From: Burkholderia sp. BCC0322
GTDB lineage: Bacteria > Pseudomonadota > Gammaproteobacteria > Burkholderiales > Burkholderiaceae
Direction of reading: 5' to 3'
Length of the DNA stretch: 64,000 nt
NCBI RefSeq assembly: GCF_902833045.1
Contig: NZ_CADFDU010000004.1
Coordinates: 496,001 to 560,000 of the forward strand
Below the pieces are notes generated by a model that was given only the letters and a program-made list of their open reading frames with translations, was not told where the DNA came from and ran no database searches. A program made the position numbers and the translations under genes. How positions within the stretch are numbered: the first letter of the stretch is position 1; each line of letters opens with the position of its first letter. Below are positions 50,100 to 58,463 of the stretch, piece after piece.

Positions 50100-50810
50100 T
50101 CACCTGCCGTCGAACAGCCGGCGCGCGAGCGGCCGCAGGTTCGACGCCGACAGTTCGCACAGGCACACGAGCTCGTCGCCCTGCGCATAGCCGGGGTTGC
50201 GTGCGAGGAAATAGTCGACGTCGGCCAGCCGTCGGTGCGCGGCCGGCACCTCCGCGAGCGCGGGCGTGAGCCGGCCCTGCGGCGTGTCGAACGACAGCAG
50301 GCCGGTAGCGGAATCGTACGCGTGCCCGTAGCGGCTCGCGGCCAGGTAATCCATCAGGTCCTGCGTGGCCGGTGCGGTCAGGTTGTCGGCACGCGGCGCG
50401 TAGTCGCGCGCGAACGCGCGCAGGTAGCGATAGGTGCGATGCCCCTTGCAGATCAGGAACCAGTACAGCGGCACGGCGGGCGCCTGCCGCCACACGTCGC
50501 CCGCGTGGCGGATCCACGCGAACGCGAGATGCTGCGTGCCCCAATGCGCGGGATCGATGATCGTATCGCCGGAAAAGATCACGCGGATCGACGCGCCGCG
50601 CCAGCGTGTCTCGTACTGCTTGAGCGTCGAGAAGCCCTGGATCGCGCCGCCGCCGTCGCGCAGCACGATGCAGTGTGTCTTGTCGCCGAGGTCGCGGTCG
50701 AACTGCGCACGAACCGTGTCGCAATAGGACGCCGCATACAACGAGAACATCCGGTCGATGTCGTCCGGGCCCAGGGCCGTTCGTTCGACGGCGGTGGCAC
50801 GCAACTCCAT
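50100..50810 (-). CDS. GNAT-like acyltransferase
   Basis: The protein has 236 residues. AGGAGG seven bases before the ATG at 50810 sets the start. The body resembles an acyl-CoA N-acyltransferase: IDRMFSLYAASYCDTVRAQFDRDLGDKTHCIVLRD, GAIQGFSTLKQY and a strand-helix with IIDPAHWGTQHLAFAWIRHAG. Members of this fold acylate amines, including amino acids and phospholipid headgroups. It is co-transcribed with the two-domain GNAT and divergent from the PAP2-desaturase fusion. Substrate unknown. Confidence 0.72.
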   Translation of the reverse strand: MELRATAVERTALGPDDIDRMFSLYAASYCDTVRAQFDRDLGDKTHCIVLRDGGGAIQGFSTLKQYETRWRGASIRVIFSGDTIIDPAHWGTQHLAFAWIRHAGDVWRQAPAVPLYWFLICKGHRTYRYLRAFARDYAPRADNLTAPATQDLMDYLAASRYGHAYDSATGLLSFDTPQGRLTPALAEVPAAHRRLADVDYFLARNPGYAQGDELVCLCELSASNLRPLARRLFDGR

Positions 50811-50871
50811 CGGCTCCTCCTGCAAGACTGAACAGCTTGCTATGATAGCCCGTCACCCGCCCGCTCCCGCC

Positions 50872-52332
50872 ATGTCCCACGCCGTTTTCCGCCAGGATGC
50901 GAACGACGCGCCGATTGCCCGGCCATGGCTGCTGCTCGCCGCCTATCTCGTCGTGACGGGTGCGTTCTACGCATTCGTCACGCACCTGCCGCTCGGGCCG
51001 GTCACGCTCATTCCGGCGAGCGCGCTCGATCGCGCGGTTCCGCTGCTGCCCGGCACCGTACCGCTCTACCTCAGCTACCTGCTCGCGATGCCCGCGCTCG
51101 TCTGGCTCGGGCGCGGCCGCGCATGGCTGCTGCCGGCGTTCTTCGCCGGCGCGCTCGCGGCCGGTGTTTGCCTCGTGTGCCATCTGCTGCATCCGACCGC
51201 CGTCGCATGGCCGCCCGCTCATGACGGCTGGATCGCATGGCTGCAGCGAATCGATGCGCCGCTTGCCGCATCGCCGAGCGGGCACGTCGCGCTGCCGGTC
51301 GCGATCGCGATCGTGCTGCTGGCGCTCCGGCAACGCTCAGCCGTGCTGTTCGCCGCGTGGAGCGCGCTGCTGATGGTGACGGTACTGACCACCGGCCAGC
51401 ATCGCGCCGCCGATGTCGCATGGGGCAGCACGACCGGTATCGCGGCCGGCACGTTCACGCTCGCGTTGCTGCGCGTCAAGGTCGACCTGCGCACGGTGGC
51501 GGCCGCACTGCTCGAATGGGCGTGCATCGTCGTTGCGATCCGCGTGGCCGTCGCGCTCGGCGCGTGGTACCTGTATGCGCTTGCGGTGCTCGTCGTCGCG
51601 ACGCGGCAGCATGCGCTGTTCATCCTGTATCACGACGCGACCCACTATCACCTCACGCGCCGTCGCGGTTTCAACGACTTCCTGATCAACGTCGCAATCG
51701 GCGTGCCGGGGCTCGTCCCCGTCGAGTTCTACCGGCCGCTGCATCTCGCGCATCACCGGCATCTCGGCACCGCGCAGGATCCGGAGCGCCGGTTTCTCTA
51801 TCACGGCCAGCCGTGGCGGTTCCGGCCGCTCGACGCGTGGCCGCTCGCGCGGCAGTTGCTCGGCGATCTGTTCGTGCTGAACATGGTGCGCAACATGGCG
51901 GCATTTCGGCGCGCGGGCGGGCAGAACACGCGGCTCGGCCTGCCGTTCCAGGCGGCCGCGGCCGTATGGGCGGTGATCGTCGCGCTGCTCGTGTGGGCCT
52001 GTTCCGCGCGAACGATCCTGCTGGTCGCGGCGCTGTGGTTCGTGCCGCTGCTCACGCTGTCGGTGCTGCTGCAGAAGATCCGCAGCATGGCCGAGCACAG
52101 CGGCGGCCCGCAGGCCACGCCCGGCTGGGCCGACTGGACGTATTCGTGGCGCACGGGCTGGATCGGCCGCGTGTTCGTGTGGCCATATCACATCAACCTG
52201 CATCTGCAACATCACCGGAACCCGGCCGTGCCGTGGCATGCGCTGCCCGACGCTATCGACGCACACGAGCCGCAGCTCGACGCACCGGAGCTGGCCCGGC
52301 TGCTGTGGTCGGGCATCCCGCCGAAGCCGTGA
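50872..52332 (+). CDS. PAP2-like phosphatase fused to a membrane di-iron desaturase
   Basis: The protein has 486 residues. The N-terminal domain (about 15-200) is a PAP2-like membrane lipid phosphatase or phosphotransferase: PSGH (135-138) and H177-x-x-x-D181 in TTGQHRAADVAWG are its active-site pieces, while the usual K-x6-R-P motif is not evident. The C-terminal domain (about 210-460) has the three desaturase histidine boxes HDATH (254-258), HLAHH (291-295) and HLQHH (444-448). Fusing lipid headgroup hydrolysis to acyl desaturation is unusual. A start at 50842 is possible, but TATGAT there looks like a -10 element. It is divergent from the GNAT pair. Confidence 0.85.
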   Translation: MSHAVFRQDANDAPIARPWLLLAAYLVVTGAFYAFVTHLPLGPVTLIPASALDRAVPLLPGTVPLYLSYLLAMPALVWLGRGRAWLLPAFFAGALAAGVCLVCHLLHPTAVAWPPAHDGWIAWLQRIDAPLAASPSGHVALPVAIAIVLLALRQRSAVLFAAWSALLMVTVLTTGQHRAADVAWGSTTGIAAGTFTLALLRVKVDLRTVAAALLEWACIVVAIRVAVALGAWYLYALAVLVVATRQHALFILYHDATHYHLTRRRGFNDFLINVAIGVPGLVPVEFYRPLHLAHHRHLGTAQDPERRFLYHGQPWRFRPLDAWPLARQLLGDLFVLNMVRNMAAFRRAGGQNTRLGLPFQAAAAVWAVIVALLVWACSARTILLVAALWFVPLLTLSVLLQKIRSMAEHSGGPQATPGWADWTYSWRTGWIGRVFVWPYHINLHLQHHRNPAVPWHALPDAIDAHEPQLDAPELARLLWSGIPPKP

Positions 52333-52378
52333 CCGGCGACGGCGTGCGCGATGTCGCGCGCCGTCGCCCCCTGCCCCG

Positions 52379-53110
52379 TTACTTCGCGATGTACACGCCC
52401 GACGTCGGGCACGTGCCCTGCGTATTGCCGTCCGTCACGAGCGATGCGGCGCTCGGGAATTGCGCGGTCGCATTGGTCTTCACCGCGATCCACGCTTCGG
52501 TGAAGTAGCTGACGCCATTCGTCTTCGTGCACTTCAGCGACACCGCGCTGCGCGTATTGCTGCCGAATGCGCCTTCGAACGCCGACAGCAGCTGGTTACG
52601 CGTGACCGTCTTGCCCGCGTTCGCCTGCAGGAACGTGTTGAACGACGTGTTGCCGAGCCGGCTGATCATGCCGGACGCCTGGTTCCAGTACGCATCGGGC
52701 GTCGCCGAGTTCGAGCAGGTGCCGTGCTTGAACCACTCGTGCTTGTCGAGGCACGACGCGACGCCCGGCATGTACGTCGCGAGCGTGTTGCGAGTCGCGC
52801 TGCTGATCGGATACGCATCCATGCTGCACCACTGGTGCGCGTTGTCGAGGTCGATGTCGTTCTGCGGCACGCCGCAGTAGAACGGCTGGTTGCCGTCGTA
52901 GTTGTTCGGCCACAGGCCATGCAGCGACAGGCTCGTCGCCGCGTACGTGCCGGCGAGGTTCGTGCATTCGGGCGTGTCGTGCGACGCGCAGAAGCCGGGC
53001 TCCCACGACGCGGCGAGCAACAGGTAGTCGTAGCTGGTCTGCGCGGCGGCGTGCAGTGAAGCGGAAGCGACGGCGAGTGCGGCAGCGGCGCGGGCGAGCG
53101 TCTTGAGCAT
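52379..53110 (-). CDS. Ribonuclease T2 family, secreted
   Basis: The protein has 243 residues. A signal peptide (MLKTLARAAAALAVASASLHAAAQ) directs it to the periplasm. The two conserved active-site segments are SLHGLWPNN with His64 (CAS-1) and KHEWFKHGTC with His124, Glu125 and His129 (CAS-2). Eight cysteines are present, enough for four disulfides as in this family. It cleaves single-stranded RNA through a 2',3'-cyclic phosphate and may scavenge RNA as a nutrient. It ends 46 bases from the convergent fusion gene. The long 5' spacer carries no other gene. Confidence 0.92.
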   Translation of the reverse strand: MLKTLARAAAALAVASASLHAAAQTSYDYLLLAASWEPGFCASHDTPECTNLAGTYAATSLSLHGLWPNNYDGNQPFYCGVPQNDIDLDNAHQWCSMDAYPISSATRNTLATYMPGVASCLDKHEWFKHGTCSNSATPDAYWNQASGMISRLGNTSFNTFLQANAGKTVTRNQLLSAFEGAFGSNTRSAVSLKCTKTNGVSYFTEAWIAVKTNATAQFPSAASLVTDGNTQGTCPTSGVYIAK

Positions 53111-53377
53111 GGCGTTTCCTCGGAAAAGGCTTGCGGTCGCGGGATGCGCCGCAAGGTTGTCGAATGTCTGTCCGCGATTGTTGCCGACGCAACATGGCAC
53201 GAATGTGAAGGTGGACGAAAGAACTCGCGGTGCGGCGCGGGCCTCGCCGGTCGCCCGCACGCTGGGCAAGCCGATGCGGATCAGGCCGGCCACGATCGTG
53301 CGCGACTGACCGCCCGGTGCCACCGCGGACATCGCACTATCGACACCGGCTCGCGCACGCATGCGGCACGCCGCCCG

Positions 53378-53956
53378 TCACGATCCGGCGCCCAGCTGCG
53401 TGCACGCGCGTGTGATCGATTCGGGGCCTTCGAGCGCGAGGATCTGCCACACGCCGATGCTGACGCGCTGGCGCGCCGCCGTCGACGCATCGGCCAGCAA
53501 CGCCTCGACGCGCGGTGCGGCTTCCGGCGCCTGCTGCTTCAGCGCCGCGTGATGTCGCGCGCGCGACGCCGGCTCCGATTCGTACACGTCGCACAGGCGC
53601 ACCATGCCGGCGAGGCCGGCAAGGTCGTCGTCCTTGTCGATCGCACCCGGCACGACCGGTGCGAGCCCCTTGCGCTCCGCGGCCGGCAGCTTGTTGCGCG
53701 CGCCTTCGTCGATCGACGTGGCGGATGCCGGCGGCAGGCCGCCGATCGCCGCGACGATCCGGCTGCCTGCGGCAATCATGTCGCCCTGGCACTCGATCTT
53801 CTCGGCGGCCGCGACGTTCGAGCAGAACGACACCGACGTCCGGTACACGTCGTCGCTCATGCGCGGCACTTCGTCCACGCTCGCCTGCGCGAAGCCGGCG
53901 CTGGTCAGCGCCAGCGCGGCGGGAATCAGGATGCGGAATGCGCTCGTCTTGTTCAT
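53378..53956 (-). CDS. Predicted periplasmic protein, unknown function
   Basis: The protein has 192 residues. An N-terminal signal (MNKTSAFRILIPAALALTSAGFAQA) precedes an Ala/Asp/Glu-rich helical body. Cysteines are at SFCSN, IECQG, RLCDV and TRACT, two pairs that could form disulfides. No family recognised; no metal or catalytic motif was found. It lies upstream of the RNase T2 gene and downstream of the HdeD-like gene on the same strand, with about 95 bases before its start. Function unknown. Confidence 0.68.
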   Translation of the reverse strand: MNKTSAFRILIPAALALTSAGFAQASVDEVPRMSDDVYRTSVSFCSNVAAAEKIECQGDMIAAGSRIVAAIGGLPPASATSIDEGARNKLPAAERKGLAPVVPGAIDKDDDLAGLAGMVRLCDVYESEPASRARHHAALKQQAPEAAPRVEALLADASTAARQRVSIGVWQILALEGPESITRACTQLGAGS

Positions 53957-54052
53957 TGTTGTTTGCGTATGGGGGTTCTCGTGGCGGGCAACATCGCGCG
54001 ACCGCGCGGTGGCAGCCGCAGTGACGCCGGGCCCGCGCCCGGCGGCACGCGA

Positions 54053-55456
54053 TCACTTCATCGACGCAGCCTCCGATCCGCCGGGCGACAGCGCCGCGTT
54101 GTCCTGCTCGCGCCACGTGCGGCGCGACACCATGATCGCCTTCACGGCCGAGCGCGCGACCTTCCACCACGCGAACGGCCGCGGATCGGCGAGCATGCTG
54201 AGCGCGCGTGCATAGTCGAGCGTGAGCCCGGGGGTCCATGCCATCGTCACCGCGCGCTTGCGGATCTGCGCGGCGACCCACAGCTCCGGCGTGAGCAGCA
54301 ACCGCACGAACGCGCCCCACCCGGCGCGCGCGCCCTTCAACCGCCACACCGCACCGTCGAGCGCGGCTTCCAGCGCGTTCGATACCGTGCTCGAACAGTT
54401 GCGGTGCGTCAGGTTGTACGTTGCGTCCTGCCGGTACGACGACCAGAAGGCGTCCAGCTTCGCCGGATCGTAGTTGCGGATCCGCACGCGTACGGTCGAC
54501 GGGCACCACGCCTTCGACTCGGTTGCGTAGTCGGGCTGGAACAGCCCCGGCACGTCGTTTTCGGGTGTCGCGCGCAGGATGCGCGTGAATTCGTCCGGAG
54601 AACGATCGATTTCGACACCCGGATACAGGCTGATATAGATGCCCTCGGGCGCCTCCAGCGCCGCGTGCCCGGTCGAGATCACGCCGTTCACGTCCACCGC
54701 CGCGATATAGCGGTCGATCACCGGATAGCGCTGCGCTTCGGCCTTCGACGTGCCGGTCGGCGTCCACACGTGCACGGTGAGCGCGTGCTCGCCGTCGGCC
54801 GGCGGGCCGTCCCATTCGGACTGCGCGACATGCGGCCGGTCGCGCGTATCGTCGAGATCCGGCGCGAGCGCCGGCGCCGGCGATGCCGCGAACGCCGGAT
54901 TGCGCGTCAGCCGCCGCACGCGCGCGGCGAGGCTCAGCATGTGCATCCCGCCGAACATCAGCAGCAGGCCGAGGCAGTACGGCACGGTGCCCACGTAGTG
55001 CGTCGGGTACGGCTGATAGAAGAAGATTGCCAGCAGGATCTCGACGACGCCCCATGCGAATGCGACGTTCCAGCGGCGATAGCGCACCATCCACGCTGCC
55101 GTGCACTGCAGCAGCCCGTCGACGAGAAACAGCGTGCCGAAGATCATCGACAGCAGGAAATGGCCGTGGTGATGCCCCGCGAACACGAGCCCGGCGGCAA
55201 CCACGACCACGATCCCCTTCACGTAGCGCAGGATGCGCTGCCCGCCGACGCCGCTGCCGGCCACCGCGAGCGTCGCGAGCCCCTCGATCAGGAACAGCCA
55301 CGCAAAGATCTGGATCGGGAAGTGCAGCGCGCCGTCGAGCGCATCGACGAAGATCACGACGCCTGCGACGACCCACACCCAGCCGAGCACGGTCAGCCCG
55401 CGCCAGCGGGTGCGCAAGTATTCGATGCCCAGCAGCAGCAAGACCAGCCGTACCAT
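54053..55456 (-). CDS. HdeD-like membrane domain fused to permuted papain-like domain
   Basis: The protein has 467 residues. The first 180 or so form six hydrophobic segments in HdeD/DUF308 style (WVWVVAGVVIFVDALDGALHF and repeats). After a hydrophilic linker (about 185-225) comes a soluble domain with GVISTGHAALEAPEGIYISLYPG, placing His264, and THRNCSSTVSNALEAAL, placing Cys354. The order His then Cys, with the N-C-S-S-T helix, fits a permuted papain-like or LRAT/NlpC-like peptidase or acyltransferase fold. An envelope stress function is likely: HdeD relatives act in acid resistance. The linked catalytic domain is unusual. Confidence 0.75.
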   Translation of the reverse strand: MVRLVLLLLGIEYLRTRWRGLTVLGWVWVVAGVVIFVDALDGALHFPIQIFAWLFLIEGLATLAVAGSGVGGQRILRYVKGIVVVVAAGLVFAGHHHGHFLLSMIFGTLFLVDGLLQCTAAWMVRYRRWNVAFAWGVVEILLAIFFYQPYPTHYVGTVPYCLGLLLMFGGMHMLSLAARVRRLTRNPAFAASPAPALAPDLDDTRDRPHVAQSEWDGPPADGEHALTVHVWTPTGTSKAEAQRYPVIDRYIAAVDVNGVISTGHAALEAPEGIYISLYPGVEIDRSPDEFTRILRATPENDVPGLFQPDYATESKAWCPSTVRVRIRNYDPAKLDAFWSSYRQDATYNLTHRNCSSTVSNALEAALDGAVWRLKGARAGWGAFVRLLLTPELWVAAQIRKRAVTMAWTPGLTLDYARALSMLADPRPFAWWKVARSAVKAIMVSRRTWREQDNAALSPGGSEAASMK

Positions 55457-55803
55457 CGCGCCCTCTCGTCATTTTTCGGGAAACGCGCTGGTCACGCGTT
55501 TCCTGTCGTTTCGACCGAGCATCGTGCGACGCGCAAGCCGAAAGGCGGTAATTCGTACCGGCGCGTCATGCGTCGACATGACCGTTGGCGGCCGGAATCC
55601 CCCCGCACTGGCCGAATCATAAGATATGGCGGAGACGCTTGAAAGCACGACCGTACCGTTGTCGGCACCGTGCGGGCAGCGGCCACCGACTGCTGCCGTG
55701 GCAGATACCCCGTTCGACAACGCGCGGCGGATACGCGAGAATCCGGCTTCCGAGGGCGAAAGCCACTGAACTGAACCGAGCCGCACCAGACGGGACAACA
55801 ACA
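55457..55803. other. Divergent intergenic region, no gene seen
   Basis: These 347 bases separate the HdeD-fusion start from the Tat-lipoprotein start. Promoters for both must lie here. No repeat or operator stands out. Confidence 0.45.
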
Positions 55804-56463
55804 ATGACCGCATCGATCACGCGCCGGCGCCTGCTGGCCGCCGGCGTGGCCGCCAGCAGCCTCGCGCTGTCGGGCTGCTTCACGCCGAAGCTGTACAAGG
55901 ACGACGCATACAGCGAATACGTATCCGGATTCATGATTTCCGAGGACGGCAAGAAACTGGTCGTCCTCGGCATGCGCTACCACTACATCTTCGATCTGCC
56001 GGCCCAATTGCGGCCGGTACTGCTGTCCGGCTACCGGAAATCGCTGCACACGACGTTCGCCGGCTTCCATGCGAGCGGCGGCAGCGTCACCGGCCACTAC
56101 CGGATCGTGTTGCCGAAGGACGCGTCGGACGACGATCGACAGGCGGCCGCCGCCGACGGATTCGTCGCCGAACCAGCCGGTCTCGTGCTCGAAGGCGACA
56201 TCGACGGCAAACGCTACTCGACGGAAGGCTTCGCCGCGAAGGACAAAGGCGTCACGCAGCCGTTCAACAAGCAGTACTCGGTGTACATCCAGGAATCGCC
56301 GTCCGTCGTCGGCATGGGCCTGCGAATTCTCGCCACGCCGATCACCGTTGCGGCCGACGGCGTGCTCGTGCTGGGCGGCATCGTGCTCGTGCTGGGCGGC
56401 ATCGTGCTCGTGCCGTTCGCGGCCATCGCGATCCACGCAAACGGCGGCCTGCGGATCATGTAA
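55804..56463 (+). CDS. Twin-arginine lipoprotein of unknown function
   Basis: The protein has 219 residues. The N-terminus has a twin-arginine motif (ITRRRLLAAGVAASSLALSGC) and a lipobox with Cys at about residue 24, so it is predicted as an exported, lipid-anchored protein. The middle is a mixed alpha/beta domain (KKLVVLGMRYHYIFDLPAQ) and the C-terminus has a hydrophobic Gly/Val-rich segment (VLVLGGIVLVLGGIVLVPFAAIAI). That segment arises from a tandem DNA duplication of 21 bases. No family recognised. It is divergent from the HdeD fusion gene. Confidence 0.72.
   Translation: MTASITRRRLLAAGVAASSLALSGCFTPKLYKDDAYSEYVSGFMISEDGKKLVVLGMRYHYIFDLPAQLRPVLLSGYRKSLHTTFAGFHASGGSVTGHYRIVLPKDASDDDRQAAAADGFVAEPAGLVLEGDIDGKRYSTEGFAAKDKGVTQPFNKQYSVYIQESPSVVGMGLRILATPITVAADGVLVLGGIVLVLGGIVLVPFAAIAIHANGGLRIM
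56362..56403 (+). repeat. 21-bp tandem duplication inside the lipoprotein gene
   Basis: GTGCTCGTGCTGGGCGGCAT plus C occurs twice in a row (56362-56382 and 56383-56403) and then begins a third time. It adds seven residues (VLVLGGI) to the C-terminal membrane segment and keeps frame, so copy number could vary between strains. Confidence 0.85.
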
Positions 56464-56547
56464 CGGCGCGCGCGGTGCGCCTGCCGTGCCAGCGTCGACA
56501 GCCCGAGTCACGCGAGCGCACACAACGACCGCAACCGGAGCATCGCC

Positions 56548-57114
56548 ATGACCGGATCACCGCTTCACACGCCCCCGCTCGGCCCGCAACTCAAGCGCTG
56601 GCGCGCGCTGCATCGCGTCAAGCAAAGCCATGCGGCCGAACTGTTCGGCGTGGCGCAATCGACGATCTCGCGCTGGGAAGCCGGCATTCAGCAGATGTCG
56701 CCCGACGAGCGCGCGACCGCCGAGCGGCTGCTCGCCGCGCGCCTCGATTCCGCGGGCGACTACGCACTCGCGCGGCTCATCGCGGGCAGCGCGGGCCGCA
56801 TGCATCTCGTGTGCGACCTCACGCACCGCCTGCTCGCTTGTTCGCCCGCGCGCGCGGCCGAATTCTCGCAGCCGCTGCCGATGCTGCTCGGCGCGTCGCT
56901 GTGGCGCTACGCGACGCCGGAGATCGTCCGCATGGAAGCCGCGCTCGACACGCTCGGCTGGCACGACCATGCAGGGCCGCCGAGCGTCGAATTCGACACC
57001 GGCGCGAATGCGTCGCATGTCGTGCCGATCCGCGGCAGCGTGTGCCGATGGACACGGATGACGCTGTCGGATGGCTCGGCCGCGCGGCTCGTCGAGACGC
57101 TCCAGGATGCGTGA
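56548..57114 (+). CDS. XRE-family helix-turn-helix regulator
   Basis: The protein has 188 residues. The N-terminal HTH (LKRWRALHRVKQSHAAELFGVAQSTISRWEAGIQQMSPDE, about residues 15-54) is a clear Cro/C1-type DNA-binding domain. The remaining 130 residues form an unassigned, probably ligand- or protein-binding domain with a conserved-looking segment HVVPIRGSVCRWTRM. It follows the lipoprotein gene on the same strand by 84 bases. Target unknown. Confidence 0.82.
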   Translation: MTGSPLHTPPLGPQLKRWRALHRVKQSHAAELFGVAQSTISRWEAGIQQMSPDERATAERLLAARLDSAGDYALARLIAGSAGRMHLVCDLTHRLLACSPARAAEFSQPLPMLLGASLWRYATPEIVRMEAALDTLGWHDHAGPPSVEFDTGANASHVVPIRGSVCRWTRMTLSDGSAARLVETLQDA

Positions 57115-57230
57115 TTGCGGGGTCGCGATGAAGAACCGCACGCCGGCAACGGCACGGCTGCTTCGACGTGTCCGGCACGCAACGCAAAAGATGCGAACGT
57201 AAAGGGCGGCACGCCCAGGGGACATGCCAC

Positions 57231-57440
57231 ATGCCGACGGATGTCATGCGAGAACTCGTGATCATCGCGTTCATTGTCTATACGGGCGCCGCCGTGCTGG
57301 TCGCGCTTCGCTCGGGGGTGGCGAACGCCGGTGGCAGGCGCGTGGCGCGCCGCAGCAGCCCCTACCTGTTCACCCTGATCGTCGTTGTACAGACGGGCTT
57401 CTTCGCCCTGTTCTGCTGGGCCGGGCTTTTCGCGAGGTAG
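57231..57440 (+). CDS. Small two-segment membrane protein
   Basis: The protein has 69 residues when started at the ATG at 57231. Two hydrophobic segments (about residues 7-26 and 45-66: LVIIAFIVYTGAAVLVAL and LFTLIVVVQTGFFALFCWAG) are joined by a basic loop (GGRRVARRSS). AGGGGA lies about 11 bases before the ATG. No family recognised; membrane topology suggests both ends in the cytoplasm or both outside. It lies between the XRE gene and the HD-domain gene. Confidence 0.6.
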   Translation: MPTDVMRELVIIAFIVYTGAAVLVALRSGVANAGGRRVARRSSPYLFTLIVVVQTGFFALFCWAGLFAR

Positions 57441-57547
57441 GCGCGCGACGAAGCGCCCCGATCCCGCACACACCACGCATATTTCATGCGTGGACGAACC
57501 GCGCCCACCCGCACTACGCTTGGCGGCTCATCGCAAGGACGCCGACC

Positions 57548-58129
57548 ATGCCCCCCGATACGATCCACGCGCGGCTCGCTTTCCTGCGCGAAGCCGAACG
57601 CATGAAGGATGTACTGCGCAGCGGCTACACGTCGTCCGGGCGAGCGGAAAGCACGGCCGAGCACAGCTGGCGGCTGTGCCTGATGGCGCTCGTGTTCGCG
57701 GACGCGCTGCCCGGCATCGACACGCTGAAGCTGCTGAAGCTGTGCGTCGTCCACGATCTCGGCGAGGCGCTGCACGGCGACATCCCCGCGATCGAACAGG
57801 CCGCGCACCCGGACAAAAGCGCGCACGAACGCGACGACCTGCTGACGCTGACCGCGCCGCTCGACGCCGCCCCGCGCGACGAGATCGTCGCTCTGTGGGA
57901 TGAATACGAGGCGGCGGCTACGCCGGAAGCGCGCGCGGCAAAGGCGCTCGACAAGCTCGAAACGATCCTGCAGCACAACCAGGGCTGCAATCCGCCCGAC
58001 TTCGACTACGCATTCAATCTCGGCTACGGTCACCGCTACACCGACGCCGCGCCGCTGTTCAGCGCGATCCGCGACATCGTCGACACCGACACGCAACGCC
58101 GGATCGACGCGGGCGGACCGCACGCGTAA
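57548..58129 (+). CDS. HD-domain hydrolase, YfbR-like 5'-nucleotidase family
   Basis: The protein has 193 residues. The HD superfamily metal ligands are visible: His in AEHSWRLCLMALVF (about 38) and His-Asp in CVVHDLGEALHGDIP (about 68-69), then a distal Asp in KALDKLETILQHNQG (about 137). The order and spacing match HD_3 proteins such as YfbR, which removes phosphate from deoxynucleoside monophosphates. It works in the cytoplasm on nucleotides, probably balancing pool sizes. It stands alone upstream of the macAB region. Confidence 0.83.
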   Translation: MPPDTIHARLAFLREAERMKDVLRSGYTSSGRAESTAEHSWRLCLMALVFADALPGIDTLKLLKLCVVHDLGEALHGDIPAIEQAAHPDKSAHERDDLLTLTAPLDAAPRDEIVALWDEYEAAATPEARAAKALDKLETILQHNQGCNPPDFDYAFNLGYGHRYTDAAPLFSAIRDIVDTDTQRRIDAGGPHA

Positions 58130-58463
58130 GCGCGCGGGATCGGGCGCTCGTCGCCGCGCAGCGCTAACGCACGCAAACGCACGCCGCACCATACGCGCGG
58201 GGCTTCACCCGCCGTTCTCCCGGATCGCAACGATGACGCCGCACGGCCCCTGTTCCCGTGCGGCGTTCGCACAATTCAGCACAATTTCCACACGATTTGG
58301 CGTGATTTCCTCGCTTACCATGAGCGGCTGATTCGACTCGGCACGCCCGCGCGATGCGCACGCGGATACCGTCGCGGGCAACCCGCCCGACAGGCGACGC
58401 CGACCGGATCGTCCCGCCCGGCCGCACGCATCGCCGGCACCGCTTGATCCTCGCCGCACGCTC
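58130..58463. other. Intergenic region upstream of macA with phased repeats
   Basis: These 334 bases hold no gene. The main feature is a set of ten- to eleven-base spaced AT-rich half-sites at 58271-58310. The rest is GC-rich with no further signal. Confidence 0.45.
58271..58310 (+). promoter_or_regulatory. Phased half-sites upstream of macA (candidate response-regulator box)
   Basis: ACAATT occurs at 58271 and 58281, followed by ACGATTT at 58292 and TGATTT at 58303, so four similar half-sites recur every ten to eleven bases, one helical turn. Tandem phased half-sites are typical of OmpR-family activators. They lie about 155-193 bases before the macA ATG. The factor is not identified. Confidence 0.45.

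Noticed and set aside
42458-52332. The lipid block as a polyyne (cepacin or caryoynencin type) cluster
   Set aside because: Polyyne clusters have a fatty acyl-AMP ligase, a dedicated ACP and a thioesterase with their desaturases; none of the first two is present here and a GH3 enzyme and Rieske oxygenase are.
53144-55642. An 832-codon plus-strand frame over the RNase T2 promoter, the periplasmic protein and the HdeD fusion
   Set aside because: It spans two well-supported minus-strand genes and encodes an Arg/His-rich sequence without family features.
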